DNA of 29,425 bases, taken from an uncultured delta proteobacterium. Lineage in GTDB: Bacteria; Myxococcota_A; Polyangia; Polyangiales; Polyangiaceae. The notes under the pieces are model-generated. The model was not told the DNA's origin. It saw nothing but the letters and a program-made list of their open reading frames with translations, and searched no databases. Shown here one piece after another: positions 8,806 through 16,409 of the stretch. A program made the translations under genes and the position numbers. Position 1 is the first letter of the stretch. Each line of letters starts with the position of its first letter. Location of the stretch: the NCBI GenBank assembly GCA_903858055.1, contig CAIOHM010000408.1, positions 1 to 29,425 on the forward strand, written 5' to 3'.

Positions 8806-9951
8806 TCAACCGGCCCAATACCAGAGGGAAAAACGCACGGTACCCGCCACACCGAGCGCCCCGCCAAACGCGAGCAGCGCGAGGCGCACCATGCGGCCTC
8901 GGCCGAGGAGCGCCAAGGCCACGTAGAGCGGCGCTGCGCTCGCGGCGATGCGGAAGATCGAGATCGCCGTCCCCGTGGCGAGCGGCAGCAGGATCGTCAC
9001 CGCGAGGAACGCGAGCGGCGCGGCCTCGAGCACGAAACAGGCGGCGGCGAGGAGCGCCACCATGAGCACCGCCCCGACCGCCTCGAGCCGCGACCAGAAC
9101 TCGCTGCGCGGATCGGCGAAAGGACCCCGCACCGCGTCGAGGATCGACGCGTCCGCATGGCGCCCCCAGGCCTCCTGAACCTTCGTGAAGACGAGCGGAT
9201 CTCCGAAGGTCTTCTTCAGGAAAACCATGTACGCCACGAGCCCGAGCGGCACGAGCAGGAGCGGCAAGCGCGCGCGCAGGTAACGCCACCCGAAGACCTC
9301 GCGGCGCCGCGCGAGCGCAACGAGCTCCGCGAGGCCGAACGCGTCGAGCAAGACGACGCCCGTCGTGCGCGTGGCGGAGGCACAAAGGCCCGCGAGCCCC
9401 GCGCCCCAAAAGTTCTTCCGCTCGTAACAGCGGAACGCGACGGCGACCTCGAGGAAGAAGAGGCTCTCGGTGTAGTAGGCCGAGAAGAAGACCATCGCGG
9501 GGGACAGCAACGCGAAGAGCACGGCGTGGCGCGCGGGGGCGGCCCCATGCTTCGCGCGCACGGCGTCGTGCAGGACCACGAGCGCGAGCAGGAAGCACGC
9601 GTTCGAGAGGAAGATCCCCGCGTGGAAATGGCTTGGAAAGAGCGGCGTGAGCGCGCGCACGAGCGACGGGTAAAGCGGGAAGAACGCGACGTTGCTCTCG
9701 CGCCCGGGCCCCGCGTACGCGTAGCCCTCCACGACGATGCGGCGGTACCAGCCCGTGTCCCAGCGCAAGAGCGCGTCGAGGAGCGGAGAGTCGGGGAGAC
9801 CGACCCAGTCTTTGTTGTGATTCGGGAACCGCTCGGGCAACGAGGTGCGTGCAAGGTACACGAGCAGAAAGAACGCCCCGCGCAGCGCCGCCCACAGCGG
9901 CACGACCTCGCGAACCGAGGCGGCGAGTCCTCGACCGGAGGGCCTTTCCAT
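8806..9951 (-). CDS. Gpi18/PIG-V-like mannosyltransferase
   Basis: A 381-residue polytopic membrane protein of the Gpi18-type (COG5542) mannosyltransferase family, GT-C fold. Eukaryotic relatives add the second mannose to GPI anchors. Bacterial members transfer sugars from polyprenyl-phosphate donors outside the membrane. Typical motifs are RWDTGWYRRIVVEGY (Asp65, candidate catalytic residue), NVAFFPLYPSLVRAL (about 87-101), SPAMVFFSAYYTESLFF and CASATRTTG. I start at the ATG at 9951 because the Met is followed by a basic segment and the first membrane helix, and the RWD loop then falls at the normal distance. The open frame reaches much further upstream but is antisense-type coding there. 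It forms a likely operon with the two flanking minus-strand membrane protein genes. Confidence 0.8.
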   Translation of the reverse strand: MERPSGRGLAASVREVVPLWAALRGAFFLLVYLARTSLPERFPNHNKDWVGLPDSPLLDALLRWDTGWYRRIVVEGYAYAGPGRESNVAFFPLYPSLVRALTPLFPSHFHAGIFLSNACFLLALVVLHDAVRAKHGAAPARHAVLFALLSPAMVFFSAYYTESLFFLEVAVAFRCYERKNFWGAGLAGLCASATRTTGVVLLDAFGLAELVALARRREVFGWRYLRARLPLLLVPLGLVAYMVFLKKTFGDPLVFTKVQEAWGRHADASILDAVRGPFADPRSEFWSRLEAVGAVLMVALLAAACFVLEAAPLAFLAVTILLPLATGTAISIFRIAASAAPLYVALALLGRGRMVRLALLAFGGALGVAGTVRFSLWYWAG

Positions 9952-9963
9952 GGGCGCACTATG

Positions 9964-9993
9964 CCGAGCCGAGCGGCCCCGAGCAAGGCTCGG
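9964..9993 (-). terminator. Hairpin between membrane protein genes
   Basis: An inverted repeat of 7 bp, CCGAGCC and GGCTCGG, with a 16-nt spacer, lies in the 53-bp gap after the stop of the gene ending at 10005 and before the start at 9951. No T-tract follows on the minus strand. It may be a weak or Rho-assisted terminator, or simply an RNA structure between cotranscribed genes. Confidence 0.25.
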
Positions 9994-10004
9994 ACGCATG
10001 GCCT

Positions 10005-11885
10005 TCACGGGCGGTCTTCGTGACGGCGAAAGACGACGACGGCGCCCTGCGCGACGGAAAATTCCCTTCGAAAACGCTGCGTCTGCTTTGCCGCCGTGCG
10101 TGCCGCGAGGCCGTAGACGCCGGCCACCACCCAGCGCACCTCGGGCCGTGCGAGCGACGCGGCGCACGCCTCTTCGTCCCCGTCGCACGACGCATACTGC
10201 ACGCGGTTGCGAAGGTCGTCGGCCCAGAGGTCGTCGAGGAAGCCGACGCCCGCGTCGTAGATCACGGTGTCGCCTGCGCGCAGGTCCGCGACGAAGAGCT
10301 CGTGCGCCTCGCTCGGCCACAGCCACGACAGCGTGCGCACGCGCGCCTCGAGCTCCCGCGCCGGCGCGAAGACCTCGGGGAGAAAGCGGTAGCCCTCGCG
10401 CGTGCGGATCGTTCCTGCGACCGAAAGCGCGACGAGCGCGAGCGAGAGCAGCGCCCGCAACGGCCAGGACGGCAGCCTGCGGTGCACCACCCCGAAGGCG
10501 ACGAAGGCCATCGCGGGGACGGCCAGCGTGAAGCGTCCCCACCACGCCGCGGGCACCACGATCGCGAGCAGCACGACGGGCACGGTGACGAAGAGCGCGC
10601 GCGGCAAGAGCCCGAGCGCCGCCGCCACGAGCGCCACGAGGAAGACCGGGAGCGTGAGGTACGGGAAGACGAGCCCGAAGCCCCCCGCACGGATGTCCGG
10701 AAACGGAACCTCCGCCGTGCCGTACCAGCTGTCGATCATGCGCTGCACGGCCCCCGGCGCGCCGAAGAACGCAGGCGGATCGGCGATCGTCGCCGGGTCG
10801 AGGGTGCCCGGCCATACGACGTGCAACGACGGGATCACGACGCGCGCGGGCCACAAGGGATTTCCCTCGTGAAACCAGTTTCGCAGCGGGGTGAAGCCGC
10901 CGAGCACGAGCAGGAGCACGAGCGCGAGGGCGAAGGCCGCGAAGAGCGTCCGTCGCTCGCTGCGCGCACGCACGAGGGCATGCGCCACGCGCGCCACGAC
11001 GAAGGGCGCGAGCAGCGCCGTGTGGAAGAGGCCGGTGACCTTCGTGGCGATGTAGAGCCCGAGCGCCGCCGCCGCGCTGAGCATCTCGAGGGCGGCGAAG
11101 CGCGCGCCGGTGAGGAAGTAGAGCGCTGCGAGGAAGAGGGAGCCCGCGGCGACGTCCGCGTGCGTGGTGTGAAGCTCGAGCGCGACCGAGGGCAACGCCA
11201 CCCACGCGGCGCCAAGGCCCGCGCTCAACGCGCGCGGCACGGAAAAACGCCTACAAAACGCCCCGACCACCGCGGCACCCAGGAACGCGAACGGGAGCTG
11301 CGCCACGTCGTCGAGCTCCTTCGAGCCCGCGAGCAGGACATGCCACACGCCGAGCATCTCGACCGCGCGCGGGTAGCCGTTCACGTACTCCACGTGCGTC
11401 GGCTCCCAGCGCAGCGCCCCGCTCTGGGCCACCGTGTGGGTCATTGCCGCGTGGTACCAAGCGCAGTCCCACGACCACGTGGGCATGCGTGCCGCGAAGA
11501 TCAGCGAGAGGGCGACGACCGCAGCCCCTTGCGCCAGCAAGAGCGCCGCGACCTCACGCCGCCGCCGCGCGTCGGCGAGCACACGCCCCGGTGCGGCGAG
11601 GTCGTGGGCCACGAGGCGACGCACCCTTCGCGCGCGCGGAGGGTCCGCGCTTACCCAGAACAAAACCAGGGTTTCGACAACGGCCGCCGACCCCGCCAAC
11701 ACCGACCGACGGCAGACGGCCGCGAGCGCGAGGCCCATCACGAGCACGAGCACGCCGCCCGCGGTGAGCAGCATCGCGACGACGAGGCGCTCGAGCGTCG
11801 TGCGTCGCACCGCAACCTGGCACGCGCACGCGTACGCGGCGGCCCACGCGCCGAGCGTCAGCAATGCCCAGAGGACGATGCCCAT
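10005..11885 (-). CDS. Large polytopic membrane protein, GT39-like build
   Basis: A 626-residue integral membrane protein with about 11-13 hydrophobic segments and a soluble C-terminal domain of about 110 residues. The loop after the first hydrophobic block reads TWSWDCAWYHAAMTHTVAQ. This fits the acidic/YH catalytic loop of GT39/PMT-like transferases (GT-C fold). No exact family is recognised. The C-terminal part (ADLRAGDTVIYDAGVGFLDD onward) resembles the soluble tail found on some bacterial GT-C proteins. It is 30 bp downstream of proC on the same strand and 53 bp upstream of the Gpi18-like gene. It probably works on the same glycan as its neighbours, which is inference. Confidence 0.75.
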   Translation of the reverse strand: MGIVLWALLTLGAWAAAYACACQVAVRRTTLERLVVAMLLTAGGVLVLVMGLALAAVCRRSVLAGSAAVVETLVLFWVSADPPRARRVRRLVAHDLAAPGRVLADARRRREVAALLLAQGAAVVALSLIFAARMPTWSWDCAWYHAAMTHTVAQSGALRWEPTHVEYVNGYPRAVEMLGVWHVLLAGSKELDDVAQLPFAFLGAAVVGAFCRRFSVPRALSAGLGAAWVALPSVALELHTTHADVAAGSLFLAALYFLTGARFAALEMLSAAAALGLYIATKVTGLFHTALLAPFVVARVAHALVRARSERRTLFAAFALALVLLLVLGGFTPLRNWFHEGNPLWPARVVIPSLHVVWPGTLDPATIADPPAFFGAPGAVQRMIDSWYGTAEVPFPDIRAGGFGLVFPYLTLPVFLVALVAAALGLLPRALFVTVPVVLLAIVVPAAWWGRFTLAVPAMAFVAFGVVHRRLPSWPLRALLSLALVALSVAGTIRTREGYRFLPEVFAPARELEARVRTLSWLWPSEAHELFVADLRAGDTVIYDAGVGFLDDLWADDLRNRVQYASCDGDEEACAASLARPEVRWVVAGVYGLAARTAAKQTQRFRREFSVAQGAVVVFRRHEDRP

Positions 11886-11915
11886 GCGCGGGTGCGGCGG
11901 AGGGAGCCGCGCGCC

Positions 11916-12764
11916 TCAGGAGTCTTCGCGGACGACGCCGAGCTTCTTGTCGAGCTCGGCCCCGAGTTGGCGCGCACGGTGCGTCGCGCTCTCGACCGCG
12001 TCCATCAGGGTCTTGCGGAGCGCTCCGCTTTCGAGCGTGTGAAGACCGGCGATGGCCGTTCCGCCGGGGCTCGTGACCATGTCTTTGAGGCGCCCCGGGT
12101 GCTCGCCGGTCTCGAGGAGGAGCTTCGCCGAACCGAACACCGTCTGCGCCGCGAGCATGAGGGCCGTGTCGCGGTGGAGGCCGACCTTCACGCCGCCGTC
12201 CGCGAGTGCCTCGATGATGAGCATGAGGTACGCAGGCCCGCTGCCCGACATGCCGGTCACGGCGTCGAGCATCGTCTCGTCGAGAATGACCGCACGACCG
12301 ACCGCCTCGAAGAGGGCCTTCGCGCGCGCGAGGTCGTCGCCGGTGGCGTGCGAGCCCGGTGCGATGGCCGTAGCGCCTGCGCGCACGATGGCGGGCGTGT
12401 TGGGCATCGTGCGCACGACGCGCGTATGCGGCGGAAAGAACGTCTCGAGGGCCGCGATGCTGACGCCGGCCGCCACGGAGACCACGAGCGCTCCCGGCTT
12501 GAGGTCGCCACCGAGCGGCGAGAGCACCTTGCCCACGACCTGCGGCTTCACCGAGACCACGAGGATGTCGACCTCCCGCGCGAGCGCATGGTTGTCGCTC
12601 GTCGTGCGGATGCCGTAGTGCTCGGTGAGCCAGGCGAGGCGCTCGCTCTTCACGTCGCTCGCGACGATGCGATCCTTCGCAACGCTACCGCCCTCGACCA
12701 GGCCGCGAATGAGCGCCCCTGCCATGTTGCCGCCGCCGAGAAACCCAATGGTGCCGAGATCCAT
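11916..12764 (-). CDS. proC: Pyrroline-5-carboxylate reductase
   Basis: This enzyme makes the last step of proline synthesis: 1-pyrroline-5-carboxylate plus NAD(P)H gives L-proline, in the cytoplasm. The 282-residue protein has the usual ProC length. It shows the N-terminal nucleotide-binding loop GFLGGGNMAGAL (residues 7-18), the VSVKPQV block, RTMPNTPAIVRAGATAI, the conserved GMSGSGPAYLMLIIEALADGGVK segment in the middle, and TSPGGTAIAGLHTLE in the C-terminal dimerisation domain. No proA or proB is in the window, so the gene stands alone as it does in many bacteria. A perfect hairpin lies upstream, at the end of the protease gene, which suggests separate transcription. Confidence 0.96.
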   Translation of the reverse strand: MDLGTIGFLGGGNMAGALIRGLVEGGSVAKDRIVASDVKSERLAWLTEHYGIRTTSDNHALAREVDILVVSVKPQVVGKVLSPLGGDLKPGALVVSVAAGVSIAALETFFPPHTRVVRTMPNTPAIVRAGATAIAPGSHATGDDLARAKALFEAVGRAVILDETMLDAVTGMSGSGPAYLMLIIEALADGGVKVGLHRDTALMLAAQTVFGSAKLLLETGEHPGRLKDMVTSPGGTAIAGLHTLESGALRKTLMDAVESATHRARQLGAELDKKLGVVREDS

Positions 12765-12792
12765 GGGGACCGACTAACAGCCGTGAGGAAGC

Positions 12793-12819
12793 CGCTCCAC
12801 CGCTTTTCGAGGTGGAGCG
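12793..12819 (-). terminator. Terminator-like hairpin after the protease gene
   Basis: A perfect 9-bp stem (CGCTCCACC with GGTGGAGCG) and a 9-nt loop containing TTTT lie in the 74-bp gap between the protease stop and the proC start. A second, smaller hairpin (GCTCAC TTC GTGAGC, 12837-12851) covers the protease stop codon. No U-tract follows the main stem on the minus strand, so the call rests on stem strength and position. Confidence 0.5.
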
Positions 12820-12838
12820 ACCCCGCGCGTTCGTTTGC

Positions 12839-13948
12839 TCACTTCGTGAGCGTGAGACCGTAGCTCTGCGCCGCGCCGGAGGCCGACCAGACGCCCACCA
12901 CATACGTGCCTGCGCTCGTCGACTGCTTCACGAACGACGTGCCCGTATCGTTTGCAATCTGCATGTAACTTCCGTTCACGAGCTTCCACATCTTCATCTG
13001 CGCGTCGCCGGTTGCCTGGAGCTGGAGCTGGTAGCTCGTGGTGGCCGCGCCAATCGTCCACGTGAACCAATCCTGGTCACCGGCGGTAAGCGTGCCGCAG
13101 GCCTTGGTCGAGAACCCGTTCGCCGCCGTGTAGCTGTCGTTCGCCTCGCGCTCGGGTGAGGCGCATGCCGGAGCAGGCGCAGGCGTCGGTGCCGGCGCGG
13201 GCGTCACGCTCGACGCGTAGCCGCCGTGGGAATTGACGTAGCCGTCGATCCAGCTCTGGACGAGATCCACGCGCGCGAGCACCTGCGTGCCGCCGCCGCC
13301 GCCCGAGTTCACGGCGACGATCACGTGGCCGTCGCCGGTGAGCTCGACCGGTCCGCCCGAGTCGCCCGACTCGATGACCTCGCTCGAGATGTAATCGTAG
13401 GGGAAGCCCGCAGACGATGCGTCGCGCACCGGGATCGGCTTGCTCACGAAGAGCGCGGAGGTCGAGAGCGTGCCGTTGTCGATGCGGCCGATGTTCACGA
13501 CAGTGGTCCCGTTCGCCACCTTGCTGCGCTGGAGCGTCGGGTACTTCGCGATCGTGATCGGCCGGTCGAGGTAGAGGAGCCCGACGTCGTGCTGGTTCGG
13601 GTTCACGTAGCCCGAGGCGTCGTACGTCCAATCGAGCGTTTTTCCCTCGAGAACGCGCGCCTGCTGGCTCCCGGCGAAGGGGGCCTTCACGGTCCACGAG
13701 CGCACGCCCGCCACGCAGTGGCCTGCGGTGAGGACGACGCGCGGGGCGATGAGCGAACCCGAACAGGATCCGTTGTTCATGTCGACGAGGATCGCCTCCG
13801 GGTAAGCCGTCGCACGTGAGCCGCCGACGATGGCGCTTGGCGCCGAGGCCACCGCCCCGACTTGCTCGTCCTCCACCGGAGCGGCCGCGCACGCGGTCAT
13901 GAGGGTGGCGACGGTGAGGGTTGCGGCGGTCGTGAAGAAGGTTCGCAT
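12839..13948 (-). CDS. Secreted S1-fold serine protease with C-terminal PPC-like domain
   Basis: A 369-residue exported trypsin-fold protease. A signal peptide ends at a lipobox-like LMTAC (Cys20), so it may be a lipoprotein; simple cleavage is the alternative. IVGG (40-43) is the expected new N terminus after activation. The triad is complete: His77 in TAGHC, Asp121 in QHDVGLL and Ser197 in GDSGGP. Cys62 and Cys78 can form the usual disulfide. Residue 191, at the place of trypsin Asp189, appears to be Val, and the place of Cys191 is Glu, so trypsin specificity is not expected. A Pro/Ala linker (249-261) joins a C-terminal region (about 264-369) like bacterial pre-peptidase C-terminal domains (EANDSYTAAN, DQDWFTWTI). 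Substrates are unknown. Nutrient, prey or surface protein digestion is plausible. Confidence 0.88.
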   Translation of the reverse strand: MRTFFTTAATLTVATLMTACAAAPVEDEQVGAVASAPSAIVGGSRATAYPEAILVDMNNGSCSGSLIAPRVVLTAGHCVAGVRSWTVKAPFAGSQQARVLEGKTLDWTYDASGYVNPNQHDVGLLYLDRPITIAKYPTLQRSKVANGTTVVNIGRIDNGTLSTSALFVSKPIPVRDASSAGFPYDYISSEVIESGDSGGPVELTGDGHVIVAVNSGGGGGTQVLARVDLVQSWIDGYVNSHGGYASSVTPAPAPTPAPAPACASPEREANDSYTAANGFSTKACGTLTAGDQDWFTWTIGAATTSYQLQLQATGDAQMKMWKLVNGSYMQIANDTGTSFVKQSTSAGTYVVGVWSASGAAQSYGLTLTK

Positions 13949-13958
13949 CGGGTTCGGT

Positions 13959-13974
13959 CTCCGTCCGTACGGAG
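13959..13974 (-). promoter_or_regulatory. Hairpin overlapping the protease ribosome-binding site
   Basis: A 6-bp inverted repeat (CTCCGT / ACGGAG, 4-nt loop) ends about 10 bases before the protease ATG. In the minus-strand RNA its 3' arm carries GGAG, the only Shine-Dalgarno candidate for that gene. The arm before it is complementary (CTCC), so the structure could limit translation. Confidence 0.35.
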
Positions 13975-14218
13975 AGCAACCGCCGTGCCGCGCTCACACG
14001 GGTTTTTGCGTGTGATCCGAGCGCCGGCGCATGTAGGTGCATCCTACAACGAGGGCGCACTCGTGCAGCGGCAGGCGCGCTTTCATCCTACCCGCGCACG
14101 ACATCACCGCCCGCGCCCCCCCATGCGCCCCGGAAGACCTCCGTGGTCGGCTCGCGATCCAGCCGCGGGCGACGGCCCCTACCCCACGGTCCCGCCAAAC
14201 CCGCCGAACCCGTTGGGC
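13975..14218. other. Gene-free stretch with two further palindromes
   Basis: No coding region is supported here. It lies upstream of the protease and downstream of the GAF-like gene (270 bp without a gene counting the leader hairpin). It holds TCACACG/CGTGTGA (13994-14015, 8-nt loop with TTTTT) and TGTAGG-TGCAT-CCTACA (14032-14048). The sequence CATCCTAC occurs at 14040-14047 and again at 14084-14091. These could be operator sites or leader RNA structures for the protease. I see no confident -35/-10 pair and no T-rich terminator for the GAF-like gene. Confidence 0.35.
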
Positions 14219-15304
14219 TCACGCGCCCTTGAGGCGCGCCGCGATCACCGGTTCGGATCCCGCGCCGATCGACGCCGCCACGACGTCGGCCAAGCGACGG
14301 AGCGCGCGCGCCTCGGTCTCCGTGAGCGCGTCGCGGTCTGGCCCAAGCGCATACAAAACCCCGACAATCTCCTTGCTCTCGTCGTCACGAAGCAGCGCGG
14401 CCGCGGCGGCGTTGCGGAGCTCGAGCGAGCGGAGCGCGCCGTGCACGTCGGCAGCTCCGACGAGGTAAGGATGCAGCTCGCGCGCCGCGAGAACCCCCTC
14501 GGGCGCGGCAAGGAGCGCCTCCACGAGTTCGGGTGCGGGCATCGCGGGGGCGACGCGCAAGACTCCGCTGCGGTCGACCACGAGCTGCACCGAGGGACGA
14601 AGCCAATCGATCACGAAGCTCGCCGCGGGCGACGCGAGCGCGACGGCGACGCGATGGCTGCGCTCTCCCCCGCGCTCGGCGAGGCGACGCCATGCGTCCT
14701 CCCAGCGGCGAAGGCGCGCGCCAAGACCAGGAAACCCCAGGGTTCGAAGCCATGCAAGCTGCGACCCAAGGGCCACGCCCCCCGCGAGCGTCAGCTCCGG
14801 TGCCATGCGCGTCGCGCGGGCGAGGGCAAGCGCTCCGGCGAACGCGAGCGCCACGCCGCCGCTGCCGCTCGGGATCACGAGCGCGGCTCCTTCGAGGAGC
14901 ACAACGAACGGGGCAAGGGCGAGCGCCGGGGCGACGATCGCGAAGGCAAGGGCGACGATCACCGCCTCCCGCACCCGCTCCCGAAGCGCGCGGGTCGTCC
15001 GCTCACCACGTGTCAACTGCGAGGCGAGCACGAGCGGTGATAGCAACGGCGCGAGCGCGCGCACGCGCGGATTCCCGGGGAGAACCACCGAACCCGCGCG
15101 CACGAGCAAAAGCGTGCCCGCGGCCGCGAAGAGGACGAACGCCGCGCCCCGCGCGAAGCCATCGCGCGCCGGGCGCTCACCGCCGCGCGCCGCCGCGCGA
15201 AGGAGCACGAACACCGCCAGCACCGCGAGGAGCGCCTCGACCACGCCCTGCGAGGCCCAAGGCTCGGGCATCCCCACCAGCGACGCGAGATCGAGGGAAA
15301 GCAT
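14219..15304 (-). CDS. Membrane protein with C-terminal GAF-like domain
   Basis: A 361-residue protein. Its first half has about five or six hydrophobic segments (between residues 20 and 185) and is very rich in Ala, Leu and Arg. The second half is soluble. Residues about 236-348 look like a GAF-type sensory domain: LVVDRSGVLRVAP, a central LRNAAAAALLRDDESKEIVGVLYALGPDRD stretch, then LTETEARALRRLADVVAASIG, which is the usual last helix of GAF domains. No catalytic output domain is attached. It starts 5 bp after the stop of the cyclic-nucleotide-binding gene and is the last gene of a six-gene run. It may bind a small ligand or a partner protein in that pathway. The function is unknown. Confidence 0.7.
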   Translation of the reverse strand: MLSLDLASLVGMPEPWASQGVVEALLAVLAVFVLLRAAARGGERPARDGFARGAAFVLFAAAGTLLLVRAGSVVLPGNPRVRALAPLLSPLVLASQLTRGERTTRALRERVREAVIVALAFAIVAPALALAPFVVLLEGAALVIPSGSGGVALAFAGALALARATRMAPELTLAGGVALGSQLAWLRTLGFPGLGARLRRWEDAWRRLAERGGERSHRVAVALASPAASFVIDWLRPSVQLVVDRSGVLRVAPAMPAPELVEALLAAPEGVLAARELHPYLVGAADVHGALRSLELRNAAAAALLRDDESKEIVGVLYALGPDRDALTETEARALRRLADVVAASIGAGSEPVIAARLKGA

Positions 15305-15309
15305 GCCGC

Positions 15310-15840
15310 TCAGAGGCGACGCGAACGCGGGGGCAGGTCGCCCTCGGAGACCTCGTCGTCTTCGGAGACGACCTCGGGCGCGGGCACCTTGAGCACGCGG
15401 AGCTGATCGTTCAAGCGGCGCACGCTCCGCGTGAGGCCGCGGATGATCTCGAGGAGCACCTTGGGGTTCTTCTCGCCGAACTGGATGAAGGTCTGGCGGT
15501 CGAGCACGAGGAGCGTCGAGCCGGCCTCCGTGGCCGAAGCCGTCGCCGTGCGCGGCCCGCCATCGAAGATGGCAAACTCGCCGAAGTACGAGCCGGGGCC
15601 GAGGCGCGCGACCTCCGTCATGCGTGCGCCGGCGCCTTGGGCGATGCCGACGGTGCCGCGGAGGATGATGAAGAGGCTCGACCCGAGCTCGCCCTCGGTG
15701 AAGATGCGCTCGCCGCTGCGGTACGCTTTCTCTTGGCAGCGCTCCGCCAGCGCGCGGAGATCATCGTGCGCCACGAGGCGAAACGCTGGCAACGACCGCA
15801 AGTGAACGAGCTTGTCGGTCGTGGAGAGTTGGCTCGCCAT
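15310..15840 (-). CDS. Stand-alone cyclic nucleotide-binding domain protein
   Basis: A 176-residue cytoplasmic protein made almost entirely of one cNMP-binding (Crp-type) beta-barrel domain. Key parts are LPAFRLVAHDDLRALAERCQ (about 17-36), SGERIFTEGELGSSLFIILRGTV (about 42-64) and the phosphate-binding cassette GSYFGEFAIFDGGPRTATASA, including the Glu and Arg used to hold cAMP or cGMP. After the domain there is a helix (NPKVLLEIIRGLTRSVRRLNDQLRVL) and a short acidic and basic tail. There is no helix-turn-helix, so it is not a Crp-like regulator by itself. It sits 6 bp after the lipoprotein gene and 5 bp before the GAF-like gene. It may pass a second-messenger signal by protein contact. Confidence 0.88.
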   Translation of the reverse strand: MASQLSTTDKLVHLRSLPAFRLVAHDDLRALAERCQEKAYRSGERIFTEGELGSSLFIILRGTVGIAQGAGARMTEVARLGPGSYFGEFAIFDGGPRTATASATEAGSTLLVLDRQTFIQFGEKNPKVLLEIIRGLTRSVRRLNDQLRVLKVPAPEVVSEDDEVSEGDLPPRSRRL

Positions 15841-15846
15841 GGCGCC

Positions 15847-16386
15847 TCAGCGCGCGACGCGCAGCGCGCTCGTGTGGCAGTTGTACTGGTCGATGCGCAC
15901 CACGTTCTTGAAGCCGTCCGAGGTGTCCGTGATGCGGCCCATGAACCACGTGCCCGTGCGGCCGTCGTCTTTGCTCCGGGGCGGACCGTAGGCGTCGTTC
16001 ACCTGCGGGCCCTCGAAGCAAATGACGGTGTTGCCCACGCGAAGATCGCTCGCGACGGCGGGGCGGGTCTGCCACGCGTTCGCGGTCCAAACGTCGCGGC
16101 TGTCGACGAGCTTGAAGTACTGGCCCTGCATCTTCGTGCCCGGAGTCGGGGCCACGCGCTGCTTCGCCAAGTGCACGTAGATCCACCCGCCCTCGAGCGG
16201 CTGCTCGGAGATGAACCAGTCGTCGGCTTGAACGTAGTGCTGGTCTTCGCCCACACGCGGTCCGGCGGGCACCGAAGGCGCCGGGGCGGGCACGGGAACG
16301 GGCACGGGCACATTGACCGAGATCGGGAGTTCGGCGCAGGCCGCGAGCCCAACGAGGAGCGCGGGGGCGATGCGTGCAGGCTTCAT
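15847..16386 (-). CDS. Small exported lipoprotein of unknown function
   Basis: A 179-residue protein with a short signal sequence ending in the lipobox LAAC (Cys17), followed by a Pro/Val repeat linker (PVPVPVPAPAPSVP). The remaining part of about 135 residues is rich in Trp, Tyr and Asp and carries a WFISEQPLEGGWIYVHL segment, then VGNTVICFEGPQVND and a WFMGRITDTSDGFKNVVRID segment. These suggest a small beta-rich fold. I recognise no family. The start is the ATG at 16386, because the longer open frame would overlap the receptor end and spoil the signal sequence. It lies 23 bp after the TonB-dependent receptor gene and 6 bp before the cNMP-binding gene. A partner of the receptor at the outer membrane is a reasonable guess. 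Confidence 0.75.
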   Translation of the reverse strand: MKPARIAPALLVGLAACAELPISVNVPVPVPVPAPAPSVPAGPRVGEDQHYVQADDWFISEQPLEGGWIYVHLAKQRVAPTPGTKMQGQYFKLVDSRDVWTANAWQTRPAVASDLRVGNTVICFEGPQVNDAYGPPRSKDDGRTGTWFMGRITDTSDGFKNVVRIDQYNCHTSALRVAR

Positions 16387-16409
16387 GGTTCTTCCCTCCG
16401 GGCGAGCGG

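Noticed and set aside
8806..11205. Long N-terminal extension of the Gpi18-like gene
   Set aside because: Upstream of 9951 it overlaps the 626-residue membrane protein gene in another frame and is Arg/Gly/Ala-rich without a hydrophobic pattern.
9849..12863. A 1004-codon plus-strand open frame
   Set aside because: It lies antisense to proC and membrane protein genes whose own frames have clear motifs, and its product is a low-complexity charged sequence.
15310..15840. Crp/Fnr transcription factor
   Set aside because: No helix-turn-helix follows the cyclic-nucleotide domain. Only one helix and a charged tail remain.
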